The position numbers and the translations under genes are program-made. This document shows positions 1 to 7,570 of a stretch of DNA of 12,074 nt, piece after piece. The notes beneath the pieces are model-generated. The model did not search any database, had not been told where the DNA came from, and was given only the letters and a program-made list of their open reading frames with translations. This DNA comes from an uncultured Burkholderiales bacterium (GTDB taxonomy: Bacteria; Pseudomonadota; Gammaproteobacteria; Burkholderiales; Burkholderiaceae_F), in the NCBI GenBank assembly GCA_903871435.1, contig CAIQGU010000389.1:1-12074 (forward strand). Direction: 5' to 3'. The number at the start of each line of letters is the position of its first letter. Position 1 is the first letter of the stretch.

Positions 1-1958
1 CGGGCTGCAATAGCTGCCACGACGGCGGAAAGTCATTTGCCGGCATCACGAACCTGGTAGCGCGTCCCACCGCGACCGTCGACTCTGTGCATCCGGCGGT
101 CGGCGATGGAGACTGCTCCACTTGCCACAAGGTTGTTTTCACGGCCGGTGCCTTCAATGTGCCGACCGTGTTGCCGGCGGTGGGTCACGGTCCCTCGATA
201 GCGCACATGCCCAACCCTGCGGGCACGGCCTGCGTGACCTGTCACACCGGGGTGAGCGCCTCGGTGAGTGCAGCCACGGCAGCCACCGCGTACACCAACT
301 ACGTCATGGGCGCCACGGGCCACACCGGCATTACCGCCACCTGCCAGACCTGCCACGAGAACCCGTCGGCATTCCTCAACATCACGTCCACGGCCACGCT
401 GATGGTGCGGCCGCCGCAAACCGGGGGCACGGTAGGTATCACGCCCGCGGACGCCAATCACCCGCTCAAGACCCAGACCACGCCTACTAACGGCACCGAC
501 TGCGCTACCTGCCATACCGGCACCGGTTTTGTTGCCGGCGGCTTCAGCACTGGGGTAACCAAGCCGGCGAACCACATCAACATCTCGACGGGAGCGGCGT
601 GCAACAGCTGCCACACCGTCAATACCACCTCGGTTGTGCTGCCCATGCCCCACACTGCCGTGGTCGGCACCTGCGCGTCCTGTCACAACGCACCCAACAC
701 GCTCTATGCGGGTTCGGTGTTCACACCCACGCCAGGCTCGACCTCTACCCCGGCCAGCGGTGGCACGTTTGATGGTTCGGTCGGCACCAATTTCAAGGCG
801 CGCCAGATCGTGCAGTCGCCCGCGGTTGGCGCCTCGGGCGGGCACATACCCCTGCCGTCCGGTGACGATTGCAATGTCTGTCACCTCTCCACCTCTGCCT
901 TTACCGGTACGGCCATGGTGCACACCGGCATCAGCTCCGGCTGCGCCAGCTGTCACGCGGCGGGCTCGAAGTGGTACGGCGAAACCTATACCGCCAGCCC
1001 GCTGGTAACCAAGGGCAACGTCACGCTGTCACCCCTGCACGTGCCGTTCGCCGGTGCCGCCTGCGAGAAATGCCACTCGGCGTCCGTGTTCACGTCTTTC
1101 GGCACTGCCACCACGGTGCCCCACACTTCCGGCGTTTTCATGACGTATTCGGGGACCGGCAACTCGGGTAATCCGAATCGCTCCCTGACATCGACGCCAA
1201 AATGCATCACGTGCCACGCGCCCAGTGGAACCAAGTGGTACCTGGGCACCGGACAATCGATGAGCAGCGCCACCATGGGTAGCCACCACAACAGCCAATC
1301 GGGCGACGATTGCGAGTACTGCCATAGCACGGGAGGCTTCGGCGGCGCGGCCGCTGCCGCAGCCGTCGCGCACCGCCCCATGCTGCACGTCGCGGCAGGA
1401 CCGGCGATGCGGCCCGGAGGGCTCGGTCTCCCCGGCGCAATCGGTGGGGGCGCGGCCAGCATGCCGTTCACGCACGTCGGCGTGGCGCCGGGCAACTGCG
1501 GCGTGTCTTGTCACACGCCGGGCGGCAGTGCTACGCCCAAGCCGGCGAACCACTTGCCGACACTGCTCAGCTGCGACACGTGCCACCGCACTTCTTCCTG
1601 GCTGCCGGCGCTGTTTGCGCACAACAACGTGGCCTCCGGCAGCTGTGGCACCTGTCACGCCGGTAACTGGGCTACCGCCAAGCCGGCCAAGCACCTGCTC
1701 ACCAACCGGACTTGCGATAGCTGCCATCACAGCACCACCACCTGGATGCCGGTAACCTATTCCCATCTGGATATGATCTACAGTCCGCACCCGGCCAACG
1801 TGGCCTGCAGCGCGTGCCACGTGACCAACACCGAGCAGGTGGTTTGGAAATATCCGAATCTCAAGCCCGGATGCGGCGGCTGCCACGGGTCGCAATTTGC
1901 GACGCAAAGCGTGCGTCGCGCGCACGGGCCTGGCCCGGTACGGCCGGGTGCCCACTAG
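1..1958 (+). CDS. Multihaem cytochrome c (5'-truncated, at least 18 haem sites), probably exported or outer-surface
   Basis: The reading frame is already open at base 3 and ends at TAG 1956-1958, giving about 651 visible residues; the true start and any signal peptide lie upstream of the window. I count 17 CXXCH haem-attachment motifs (the first, CNSCH, at 6-20; the last, CGGCH, near 1872-1890) plus one CX3CH variant (CGVSCH, about 1497-1514). About 24 further histidines lie outside the motifs, enough for bis-His ligation of every haem. The N-terminal two thirds repeats modules of the type G-D-C-x-x-C-H-x4-F. The C-terminal third carries another repeat, roughly KPA-x-H-L-x-T-x3-C-D-x-C-H-x-T-x2-W-x-P, familiar from large multihaem cytochromes of metal-reducing and other proteobacteria. 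A Gly/Ala/Pro-rich linker (1330-1463) separates the two. The role is presumably periplasm-to-surface or extracellular electron transfer, but partner and substrate cannot be read from sequence. The family call is firm; the specific function is not known. Confidence 0.93.
   Translation, partial: GCNSCHDGGKSFAGITNLVARPTATVDSVHPAVGDGDCSTCHKVVFTAGAFNVPTVLPAVGHGPSIAHMPNPAGTACVTCHTGVSASVSAATAATAYTNYVMGATGHTGITATCQTCHENPSAFLNITSTATLMVRPPQTGGTVGITPADANHPLKTQTTPTNGTDCATCHTGTGFVAGGFSTGVTKPANHINISTGAACNSCHTVNTTSVVLPMPHTAVVGTCASCHNAPNTLYAGSVFTPTPGSTSTPASGGTFDGSVGTNFKARQIVQSPAVGASGGHIPLPSGDDCNVCHLSTSAFTGTAMVHTGISSGCASCHAAGSKWYGETYTASPLVTKGNVTLSPLHVPFAGAACEKCHSASVFTSFGTATTVPHTSGVFMTYSGTGNSGNPNRSLTSTPKCITCHAPSGTKWYLGTGQSMSSATMGSHHNSQSGDDCEYCHSTGGFGGAAAAAAVAHRPMLHVAAGPAMRPGGLGLPGAIGGGAASMPFTHVGVAPGNCGVSCHTPGGSATPKPANHLPTLLSCDTCHRTSSWLPALFAHNNVASGSCGTCHAGNWATAKPAKHLLTNRTCDSCHHSTTTWMPVTYSHLDMIYSPHPANVACSACHVTNTEQVVWKYPNLKPGCGGCHGSQFATQSVRRAHGPGPVRPGAH
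1330..1463 (+). other. Low-complexity Ala/Gly/Pro linker inside the multihaem cytochrome
   Basis: About 45 codons encode a six-alanine run followed by Gly/Pro/Ala-rich sequence without any haem motif. This is the longest haem-poor stretch in the second half of the protein. It separates the G-D-D-C-x-x-C-H type modules from the KPA-x-H / W-x-P type modules, so it probably acts as an interdomain linker. The frame stays open and codon use matches the flanks, so there is no sign of a frameshift. Confidence 0.7.
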
Positions 1959-2156
1959 GCCCCGCGCGATCGACGGTGGCGTTCCCCGCGCCGGGCGCGC
2001 GCCGCCGGCCGGTGACTTGCGCAGCATGCAGCAGCCCGGCGAGTACAGCAGTTCAAGAGCAGTAGCACTAGAGCACCAGTGCGCGATGGGCCGCCGGTGT
2101 TGTCCTGGCCGGCGGTCTGCGGATACGCAACCGTTGGCCCGCCGGGCTGACAGACC
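1959..2156. other. Intergenic region between the cytochrome and the barrel protein
   Basis: This stretch of about 200 bp holds no convincing gene; its open frames lack haem motifs or any recognisable domain. It is very GC-rich near 2005-2030. The only structure I can support is an inverted repeat, CCGCCGG at 2091-2097 and CCGGCGG at 2109-2115, with an 11-nt loop and no following T-run. I see no convincing sigma-70 promoter. The two flanking genes may be co-transcribed, but the gap is wide for tight coupling. Confidence 0.5.
2091..2115. repeat. Inverted repeat (7-bp arms, 11-nt loop) upstream of the barrel gene
   Basis: CCGCCGG (2091-2097) is the exact reverse complement of CCGGCGG (2109-2115). 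With G-U pairs the stem can extend a few bases outward through 2088-2090 and 2116-2118. No uridine tract follows, so it is not a standard intrinsic terminator. It could be an mRNA stem or an operator half-site pair, or chance in GC-rich DNA. Confidence 0.35.
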
Positions 2157-4763
2157 GTGGAAAGATCTGTGAATTCTTTTTTTTCTTGTTCCAAGCCCGT
2201 AACCCGAGTGGGTTTGATCACCCTGCGAGCGCTCGCCGCCCATGTCCTGCTCGCGTTCCTGCTGGCGGCGGCGCTGGTCCGGTCGGCAAGTGCCCAGGCG
2301 CTGGACGACGTGCGGCTCGTGGCCGACGGTCCCGACGCCATCCTGCAGATCCGCTTCAATGTGCGCGTGCAGTACCAGCGGCACGCCCCGCTGGACGCAT
2401 CGGATGTCATCGAAATCTATTTTCAGCTCCTGGGTGGCGACGAGGCCCTCACGCGCCCCATCGAGGAATCGATGGCCGTGAAGGGCCAGGATCCCGCCCC
2501 GGCAGCGCGCGTGCTCTACCCGGTGCAGACCGGGCTGCCCGTCAAGAAAGTGGTGGTACGGCTGGACCGCAAGGTCGCCTTCCGCGTGCGGGCCGGCAAG
2601 AGCAACCAGTTGCTCGAGGTGGTGCTGCCGGGCATGGCGCCGCGCGATGCCCAGGCAGCCCTCAAGCCGGTGGCCCCGCCGGTTGTCGAGCACGACCGCT
2701 ACGCCATTTCCCTGCAAACCGTGCCGCTGTCGCAGCAGGGCAATACGCGGGCCATCCCGGCGCGCCTGCAGGACTACGCCGTCTTCGGCTCGCAGGAGGT
2801 GCGCAACGGCGTTCCCTTGTATGAACTCGTGTTGGGCTATTTCGACAGCGTGGAAGCCGCCCAGAAAGTGGTCGCGTCGATCGTCACGGAATTCCCCGAT
2901 GCCCAAGTGTTTGACGTGGTGCAGCGCAAAGAAGCCAACCTCCAGCATGCTTCGGAAAGCCCGACAGCGTCTCTGCCGGTGGCACCCGAACCGCCACCCG
3001 CGGCAACGTCGACAGAACCTGCTGCGCCATCGGCCGCCGCGGCGGCCGCGGCCGCGCTGGCGGCAGCACCCGATACGGATCTGGACAAGCAGGGCGCAGC
3101 CCTCATGGCCCAATCGCGCACCGCGCTGATCGGCGGCAAGAACGAGGAAGCCATCAATAGCCTCAACCAGCTGCTGCTGTTGCCGCCCAACAAGTATTCC
3201 CAGGACGCGCAGGAACTCGTCGGGCTGGCCCGCGAACGCTCGGGCGACCTCGCACAGGCCCGCAAGGAATACGAGTTGTACCTGCGGCTGTTTCCCACCG
3301 GCGAAGGCGCCACCCGCGTGCGCCAGCGCCTGGCAACCCTGGCCCCGCCGGAGCAGGCACCGACGGTCGCCGCAAAGCCGCCCGAAAAGCGCCAGCCGTC
3401 TTTCTCCTACGGCGGCAACATTTCGCAGTACTACTATGGTGGCAAGCAGCAGGTGCAGACCACCTTCCTAAATGTGCCCGTCACGGCCAACCAGCAGACC
3501 ATCAGCAACAACACGCAATCCTCGCTGGTGACAACGGTGGACCTGAACGGTCGCTACCGCACCGACACCACCGATACCCGCGTCGTGGTGCGCGACTCGG
3601 ACCAGTACAGCTTCATCAATACCACCGCGCCCAGCCTCAACCGCATGGATGCTTTCTATGTCGATTATCGCGACTCGGCCCACAACCTGTCGGTGAAGGC
3701 GGGCCGGCAGAGCGGGGTTACCGGCGGCCTGGTCGGCCGATTCGACGGTGCCATCGTGAGCTATGACGTGGTGCCCAAGCTCAGCGTCAGCGCCGTTGCC
3801 GGAGTGCCGGTGAGCCAGGACCAGTTCATCCAGGCCAACCAGCGCTTTGAAGGCGTGAGCGTCAATGCCCAGAACTTCGCCGAGCACTGGGGTGCCGGCG
3901 GGTTCATCATCAACCAGACGGCCGATGGCGTTGTCGACCGGCGCGCCGTGGGCGGCGAGCTGCGTTATTTCGACGACCGCAAGACTCTCTACTCCCTGGT
4001 GGACTACGACGTGCAGTTCGCCACGCTCAACGCCGCCACCGTGCAGGGCACCTACCTCCTGCCGGACCAGACGTCGTTGTCGCTACTGCTCGATAACCGC
4101 AAGGCGCCCACCCTGGAAACCAGCAATGGCCTGCTGCAGGCGGGATGCAATTCGTACGCCCAGTACTTTGCCGGCACCTGCGCGCATTCGACCGCACCCT
4201 ACAACGTCGACGTGCTGCGCCAGGATGCCCTGGCCACTACCGCCAACTCCCACCAGTACGCGCTCGATGTGTCGCATCCCTTCGGACTGCACTGGCAGGC
4301 CTCGGCGGATCTGCGCGTCACCAGTGTTGGCGCCCTACCTACGGTGACGATCAACAACCAGACGTTCCAGGGCACCTCGGCTACCGGCAACGTCTTTGGC
4401 GCCACGGTGCAGGCTACTGGCTCCAATCTCTATTCCAAGCGCGATATCAACGTGTTCTCGCTGACTTTCCTGCACAGCGCCACCCTTAGCGGCACCATGC
4501 TGTCCTACAGCAACCTCAATTCCTTCCTGGACAACCGCCTCTCGGTCGAGCCCAATCTCAGCCTGTATCGCGAGACCGATACCAGCGGCCAGCGCCTGTT
4601 TCGCGTGTCGCCCAGCCTGCGCACCAGCTACAAGCTGTCGCGGCGCATGTCGGTGGAAGGCACCATTGCCCTGGAGCAGTCCCGCAACGAAGGGCCGGCG
4701 CAAAACGACACGACCTCAAATCTGTTTTATTACCTCGGCTACCGCTACGACCTGAACAACTAG
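2157..4763 (+). CDS. Exported SPOR-like/TPR protein with C-terminal outer-membrane beta-barrel
   Basis: The product is 868 residues from GTG 2157; GTG 2169 is an alternative start with better Shine-Dalgarno spacing. Visible order: a signal peptide with hydrophobic core about 25-41 and a likely cut after SASAQA near residue 48; a beta-rich domain about 49-160 resembling AMIN; a SPOR-like domain about 180-256, which in known families binds peptidoglycan; a Pro/Ala linker with eight consecutive alanines (293-300); TPR-like helices about 312-395; and from about 415 to the end a pattern of alternating amphipathic strands rich in Tyr, Asn and Thr, typical of an outer-membrane barrel. Cys664 and Cys675 sit in a probable loop and could form a disulphide. 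The C-terminus ends Asn-Asn after YRYDL rather than the usual terminal aromatic residue. TPR-plus-barrel proteins such as PgaA and BcsC export polysaccharide. Next to a multihaem cytochrome, a role as export channel, anchor or conduit is plausible but inferred. I do not recognise a named gene. Confidence 0.82.
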   Translation: MERSVNSFFSCSKPVTRVGLITLRALAAHVLLAFLLAAALVRSASAQALDDVRLVADGPDAILQIRFNVRVQYQRHAPLDASDVIEIYFQLLGGDEALTRPIEESMAVKGQDPAPAARVLYPVQTGLPVKKVVVRLDRKVAFRVRAGKSNQLLEVVLPGMAPRDAQAALKPVAPPVVEHDRYAISLQTVPLSQQGNTRAIPARLQDYAVFGSQEVRNGVPLYELVLGYFDSVEAAQKVVASIVTEFPDAQVFDVVQRKEANLQHASESPTASLPVAPEPPPAATSTEPAAPSAAAAAAAALAAAPDTDLDKQGAALMAQSRTALIGGKNEEAINSLNQLLLLPPNKYSQDAQELVGLARERSGDLAQARKEYELYLRLFPTGEGATRVRQRLATLAPPEQAPTVAAKPPEKRQPSFSYGGNISQYYYGGKQQVQTTFLNVPVTANQQTISNNTQSSLVTTVDLNGRYRTDTTDTRVVVRDSDQYSFINTTAPSLNRMDAFYVDYRDSAHNLSVKAGRQSGVTGGLVGRFDGAIVSYDVVPKLSVSAVAGVPVSQDQFIQANQRFEGVSVNAQNFAEHWGAGGFIINQTADGVVDRRAVGGELRYFDDRKTLYSLVDYDVQFATLNAATVQGTYLLPDQTSLSLLLDNRKAPTLETSNGLLQAGCNSYAQYFAGTCAHSTAPYNVDVLRQDALATTANSHQYALDVSHPFGLHWQASADLRVTSVGALPTVTINNQTFQGTSATGNVFGATVQATGSNLYSKRDINVFSLTFLHSATLSGTMLSYSNLNSFLDNRLSVEPNLSLYRETDTSGQRLFRVSPSLRTSYKLSRRMSVEGTIALEQSRNEGPAQNDTTSNLFYYLGYRYDLNN
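2159..2164 (+). promoter_or_regulatory. Possible ribosome binding site favouring GTG 2169 as start
   Basis: GGAAAG lies just upstream of the in-frame GTG at 2169. Little resembling a Shine-Dalgarno sequence precedes the GTG at 2157. Starting at 2169 would remove four residues from the n-region and leave the signal peptide intact. Spacing is short, so the choice remains open. Confidence 0.35.
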
Positions 4764-4772
4764 CCCTCCTTC

Positions 4773-4809
4773 GCTGGGCTGGCGCTCAGCTTCGGCGGGC
4801 AGGCCCGCC
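4773..4809 (+). terminator. Tandem GC hairpins after the barrel gene, candidate terminator
   Basis: Ten bases after the TAG, GCTGGGC (4773-4779) pairs with GCTCAGC (4784-4790), seven pairs including one G-U, around a TGGC loop. Immediately after, GGCGGGC (4794-4800) pairs perfectly with GCCCGCC (4803-4809), with a very short loop. The following sequence is moderately T-rich (TTGGGTCTTATT) but not a clean T-tract. Position and stem strength suggest transcription termination; efficiency is uncertain. Confidence 0.5.
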
Positions 4810-4837
4810 TTGGGTCTTATTCCCTTGGGTCTTGTTC
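4808..4837 (+). repeat. 15-bp tandem direct repeat, two copies
   Basis: CCTTGGGTCTTATTC (4808-4822) is followed without a gap by CCTTGGGTCTTGTTC (4823-4837), differing at one base. The T-rich repeat sits directly after the second hairpin and may extend its terminator character. It looks like a recent slippage duplication in non-coding DNA. Confidence 0.75.
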
Positions 4838-4940
4838 AGTTAGTCCGCCCTTAGCCTGCCCTCAGGCCTGCCCGACTGGTCCGCCCTGCGCCTTACCCTC
4901 TACTAGGGGGGGCTTCGGCCGTCTGGAGGGGGGCTGCGGC

Positions 4941-4950
4941 CCGATATCGG
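4941..4950. repeat. 10-bp perfect palindrome CCGATATCGG
   Basis: CCGATATCGG is perfectly self-complementary and lies about 135-145 bp upstream of the ccmE start. It could be an operator, but symmetry is lost immediately outside it (C on both sides), and a 10-bp palindrome alone is weak evidence. Confidence 0.3.
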
Positions 4951-4980
4951 CGCGGTTTGAGCGACAATAGCGGGTGCGCT

Positions 4981-5014
4981 GGCGGCCGCTGTATTTATTT
5001 TTCGCGCGGCCGCC
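4981..5014. promoter_or_regulatory. Perfect 9-bp inverted repeat around an AT-rich core upstream of ccmE
   Basis: GGCGGCCGC (4981-4989) and GCGGCCGCC (5006-5014) are exact reverse complements separated by 16 nt containing TGTATTTATTTTTCG, the most AT-rich stretch in this part of the window. The core includes a TATTTA that could act as a -10 element, though no good -35 is spaced correctly. The arrangement fits an operator overlapping a promoter, or a strong 5'-leader hairpin, for ccmEFGHI. Each arm also contains the 8-bp palindrome GCGGCCGC. The regulatory role is inferred. Confidence 0.45.
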
Positions 5015-5085
5015 CCATCACGGAAACCTTGCGGGCCCAAGCCCGCCTAAGCCTGAACGCAACCGCCTGCATGAAATCGAGCCCG

Positions 5086-5595
5086 ATGAAACCAAGAACC
5101 AAGCGTCTGATCATGGTCATTGCCGGCCTGGCCACGGCCGGCGTGGCGGCGACCCTCGTCCTCAACGCCTTTCGCAGCAACCTGGTCTTCTTCTTCACGC
5201 CCTCGCAGATCGCGGCCGACGAGGCGCCGCGCAACCGCGCGTTCCGCATCGGCGGCCTCGTGGAAAGCGGCAGCGTTCACCGCGATGGCACCACGGTCAA
5301 TTTCGTGGTGACGGATACGGCAAAGTCCGTGCCGGTGGCCTACGTGTGTATCCTGCCGGACCTGTTCCGTGAGGGCAAAGGGGTCGTTGCCCAGGGGCAC
5401 CTGGAAGCCGATGGCGTCTTTCATGCCTCCGAGGTCCTGGCCAAGCACGACGAGAACTACATGCCCCCGGAAGCGGCCGAAGCCCTCAAGCGTGCCCGCG
5501 GCGGGCAACCGGATTCCACGGCAACCCTGGTGGTGGCCCAGCCGGGTTCTGCGGCCGCCAGCCGCGCCGGCGTAACGGGAGGTAGCAAGCAATGA
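5086..5595 (+). CDS. ccmE: Cytochrome c maturation haem chaperone CcmE
   Basis: CcmE is a membrane-anchored periplasmic protein that binds haem covalently and passes it to CcmF/CcmH for attachment to apocytochromes. From ATG 5086 the product is 169 residues, close to the usual 150-170. It has a positively charged start, one membrane anchor (about 8-27), then the beta-barrel domain. The haem-binding motif [12 protein letters not shown] is intact, with His121 as covalent ligand and Tyr125 as axial ligand. The conserved ILPDLFREG segment is present, but the residue before it, normally Gly, is Cys88. The start at 5086 gives MKPRTKR, as in homologues; ATG 5071 would add five residues, and neither has a strong Shine-Dalgarno. 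The stop overlaps the ccmF ATG by four bases (ATGA). It is the first ccm gene here; ccmABCD are not upstream. Confidence 0.95.
   Translation: MKPRTKRLIMVIAGLATAGVAATLVLNAFRSNLVFFFTPSQIAADEAPRNRAFRIGGLVESGSVHRDGTTVNFVVTDTAKSVPVAYVCILPDLFREGKGVVAQGHLEADGVFHASEVLAKHDENYMPPEAAEALKRARGGQPDSTATLVVAQPGSAAASRAGVTGGSKQ
5577..5582 (+). promoter_or_regulatory. Shine-Dalgarno for ccmF inside the ccmE 3' end
   Basis: GGGAGG lies nine bases before ATG 5592 and within the last codons of ccmE. It fixes the ccmF start at the ATGA overlap and implies translational coupling. Confidence 0.7.
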
Positions 5596-7562
5596 TTCCG
5601 GAAATCGGCAATTTCGCGCTCATGCTGGCCACGGCAGTGGCCCTGGTGCTCGGCACACTGCCCATCATCGGCGCCGCGCGAGGCAATGTGCGCTGGATGG
5701 CACTGGCGCGGCCGGCCGCCCGCGTGATCTTCCTGCTGGTGGTGGTGGCGGCATCCTGCCTGGTGGCCAGCTTCCTGCACGACGACTTCTCCGTGCTGTA
5801 CGTCGCCACCAACTCCACCCACGCCCTGCCAGTGCCCTACAAGCTGGCGGCTTTCTGGGGTGGCCACGAGGGATCCATGCTGCTGTGGCTGCTCATCCTG
5901 AGCTTCTGGATGTTCGCCGTGAGCGTGTTCAGCACGCACCTGCCGCGCGAGTTCATCTCGCGCATCCTGGGCGTCATGGGCCTGATCGCGCTGGGCTTCC
6001 TGCTCTTCATCATCCTCACGTCCGACCCCTTCACGCGCATCGCCGCCGTGCCGGACGGCAATGACCTCAATCCCCTGCTGCAGGACCCGGGCATGGTCGC
6101 GCACCCGCCCATGCTGTACATGGGCTATGTCGGCTTCTCCGTGGCCTTCGCCTTCGCCATCGCGGCCCTGCTGGGCGGCAACCTCGACGCCACCTGGGCC
6201 CGCTGGTCGCGGCCCTGGACCACGGTCGCCTGGACCTTCCTCACCATCGGCATCTGCCTGGGCAGCGCCTGGGCCTACTACACCTTGGGTTGGGGCGGCT
6301 GGTGGTTCTGGGATCCGGTGGAAAACGCCTCGTTCATGCCCTGGCTGGCGGGCACTGCGCTCATGCATTCGCTGGCAGTCACGGAAAAGCGCGGCGGCTT
6401 CAAGGTGTGGACGGTGCTGCTGGCCATCTTTGCGTTCTCGCTCTCGCTTCTGGGCACCTTCCTGGTCCGGTCCGGCGTGCTCACCTCGGTGCACGCCTTC
6501 GCCTCGGATCCGCGCCGCGGCGTCTTCATCCTGTTTTTCCTGGGCATCGTGATCGGCGGTTCTCTAGCCCTGTTCGCATGGCGCGCGCCCAAGGTGGGAC
6601 TGGGCGAGCGCTTCGAGATCATCTCGCGCGAAACCATGCTGCTCGCCAATAACGTGCTGTTCCTCGCCGCCGCGGCTTCCGTGCTGCTGGGCACCCTGTA
6701 TCCCCTGCTGCTCGATGCGCTGGGCATGAACAAGCTCTCGGTGGGCCCGCCGTACTTCGACACCGTTTTCGTGCCGCTGATGGCCCCGGCGCTGTTTCTC
6801 ATGGGCATAGGGCCGCTCGCCCGGTGGCGCAAGGCCAACCTGCCGGAGATCGCCGCCCGCCTGAAGTGGGCGGCTGGCGTGAGCATCCTGTGCGCCATTG
6901 CCGTGCCCTTCATCGAGGGCCACTGGTCCTTCATGGTGGCGGTGGGCATCCTGCTGGCCGTGTGGATCGTCAGCAGCAGCGTCACCAATCTCTGGTCGCG
7001 CATACGTCCTAACGAAGGCGGGCAGATCGGCGCGAAGCTTGCCGCGCTGCCCCGTGGCTACCTGGGCATGCTCGCTGCCCACGTCGGCGTGGCGGTCTTC
7101 ATCGCCGGCATCACGCTGGTCAAGGGTTACGAAGTTGAAAAAGACGTGCGCATGGATACCGGCGACACCGTGCAATTGGGTCCCTACACCGCGCGCTTCA
7201 ACGGCACGGTGGAAGGCACCGGCCCCAATTACGAATATCTGCGCGGCCAGTTCGACATCCTGCGTGACGGCAAGGTGGTGCGCACCATGCACCCGGAAAA
7301 GCGCCAGTTCGCGTCCAAGAGCGAACCCATGACCAACGCCGCCATCGCCCCCAGCATCACCGGCGACCTGTACATTTCGCTGGGCGAAGCGGTGAGCCAG
7401 TCCGCCTGGGTCGTGCGGGTGTACTACAAGCCGTTCATCGACTGGATCTGGGGTGGTTGCCTGATCATGGCCTTCGGCGGCGTGCTCGCCCTGAGCGACC
7501 GGCGTTACCGCCTGGAGCGGCGCAGCACCAACGAATCCGCACTGGCCGGCGCCGCCGCCTGA
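5592..7562 (+). CDS. ccmF: Cytochrome c haem lyase subunit CcmF
   Basis: CcmF is the large integral membrane subunit of the CcmF/H/I haem lyase that takes haem from CcmE and ligates it to CXXCH cysteines. The product is 656 residues, the normal length, with many hydrophobic segments. The tryptophan-rich WWD signature ([16 protein letters not shown]) spans residues 233-248. The four conserved histidines are visible: His171 (AHPPMLYMG) and His301 (LTSVHAF) as periplasmic haem ligands, and His259 (TALMHS) and His497 (LAAHVG) as the intramembrane haem b ligands, assigned by analogy with the E. coli protein. A soluble periplasmic domain near the C-terminus (about 510-615) precedes the final helix. 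The ATGA overlap with ccmE and a strong Shine-Dalgarno define the start. Only 8 nt separate it from ccmG. No damage seen. Confidence 0.97.
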   Translation: MIPEIGNFALMLATAVALVLGTLPIIGAARGNVRWMALARPAARVIFLLVVVAASCLVASFLHDDFSVLYVATNSTHALPVPYKLAAFWGGHEGSMLLWLLILSFWMFAVSVFSTHLPREFISRILGVMGLIALGFLLFIILTSDPFTRIAAVPDGNDLNPLLQDPGMVAHPPMLYMGYVGFSVAFAFAIAALLGGNLDATWARWSRPWTTVAWTFLTIGICLGSAWAYYTLGWGGWWFWDPVENASFMPWLAGTALMHSLAVTEKRGGFKVWTVLLAIFAFSLSLLGTFLVRSGVLTSVHAFASDPRRGVFILFFLGIVIGGSLALFAWRAPKVGLGERFEIISRETMLLANNVLFLAAAASVLLGTLYPLLLDALGMNKLSVGPPYFDTVFVPLMAPALFLMGIGPLARWRKANLPEIAARLKWAAGVSILCAIAVPFIEGHWSFMVAVGILLAVWIVSSSVTNLWSRIRPNEGGQIGAKLAALPRGYLGMLAAHVGVAVFIAGITLVKGYEVEKDVRMDTGDTVQLGPYTARFNGTVEGTGPNYEYLRGQFDILRDGKVVRTMHPEKRQFASKSEPMTNAAIAPSITGDLYISLGEAVSQSAWVVRVYYKPFIDWIWGGCLIMAFGGVLALSDRRYRLERRSTNESALAGAAA

Positions 7563-7570
7563 ACCTCGTC

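Larger units (their letters stand above)
4764..5085. other. Structured intergenic region between the barrel gene and ccmE
   Basis: This stretch of about 320 bp has no supported gene. A TTG-initiated extension of the ccmE frame to 4957 lacks homology-like sequence. It contains two hairpins (4773-4790, 4794-4809), a 15-bp tandem repeat (4808-4837), repeated GCCTGCCC and TCCGCCCT words (about 4842-4890), runs of seven and six G (4906-4912, 4928-4933), a 10-bp palindrome (4941-4950) and a 9-bp inverted repeat (4981-5014). It most likely holds the terminator of the upstream unit and the promoter and control region of the ccm operon. Confidence 0.6.

Noticed and set aside
1897..2172. Frameshifted continuation of the cytochrome past 1958
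   Set aside because: The other two frames downstream contain no further CXXCH motif, so the stop at 1956-1958 looks genuine.
3043..3066. Poly-alanine stretch in the barrel protein as a recombination or expansion site
   Set aside because: The codons are mixed GCC/GCG, not a pure repeat, and the run fits a Pro/Ala interdomain linker.
1029..3113. 694-codon open frame on the - strand crossing the cytochrome and barrel genes
   Set aside because: It spans two genes antisense, is Arg/Gly/His-rich as expected for a shadow in GC-rich DNA, and shows no domain. The + strand frames carry clear haem motifs and a signal peptide.
4957..5070. N-terminal extension of ccmE from TTG 4957
   Set aside because: The extra residues lack family similarity, run through the 9-bp inverted repeat, and would put an unusual leader before the normal membrane anchor.
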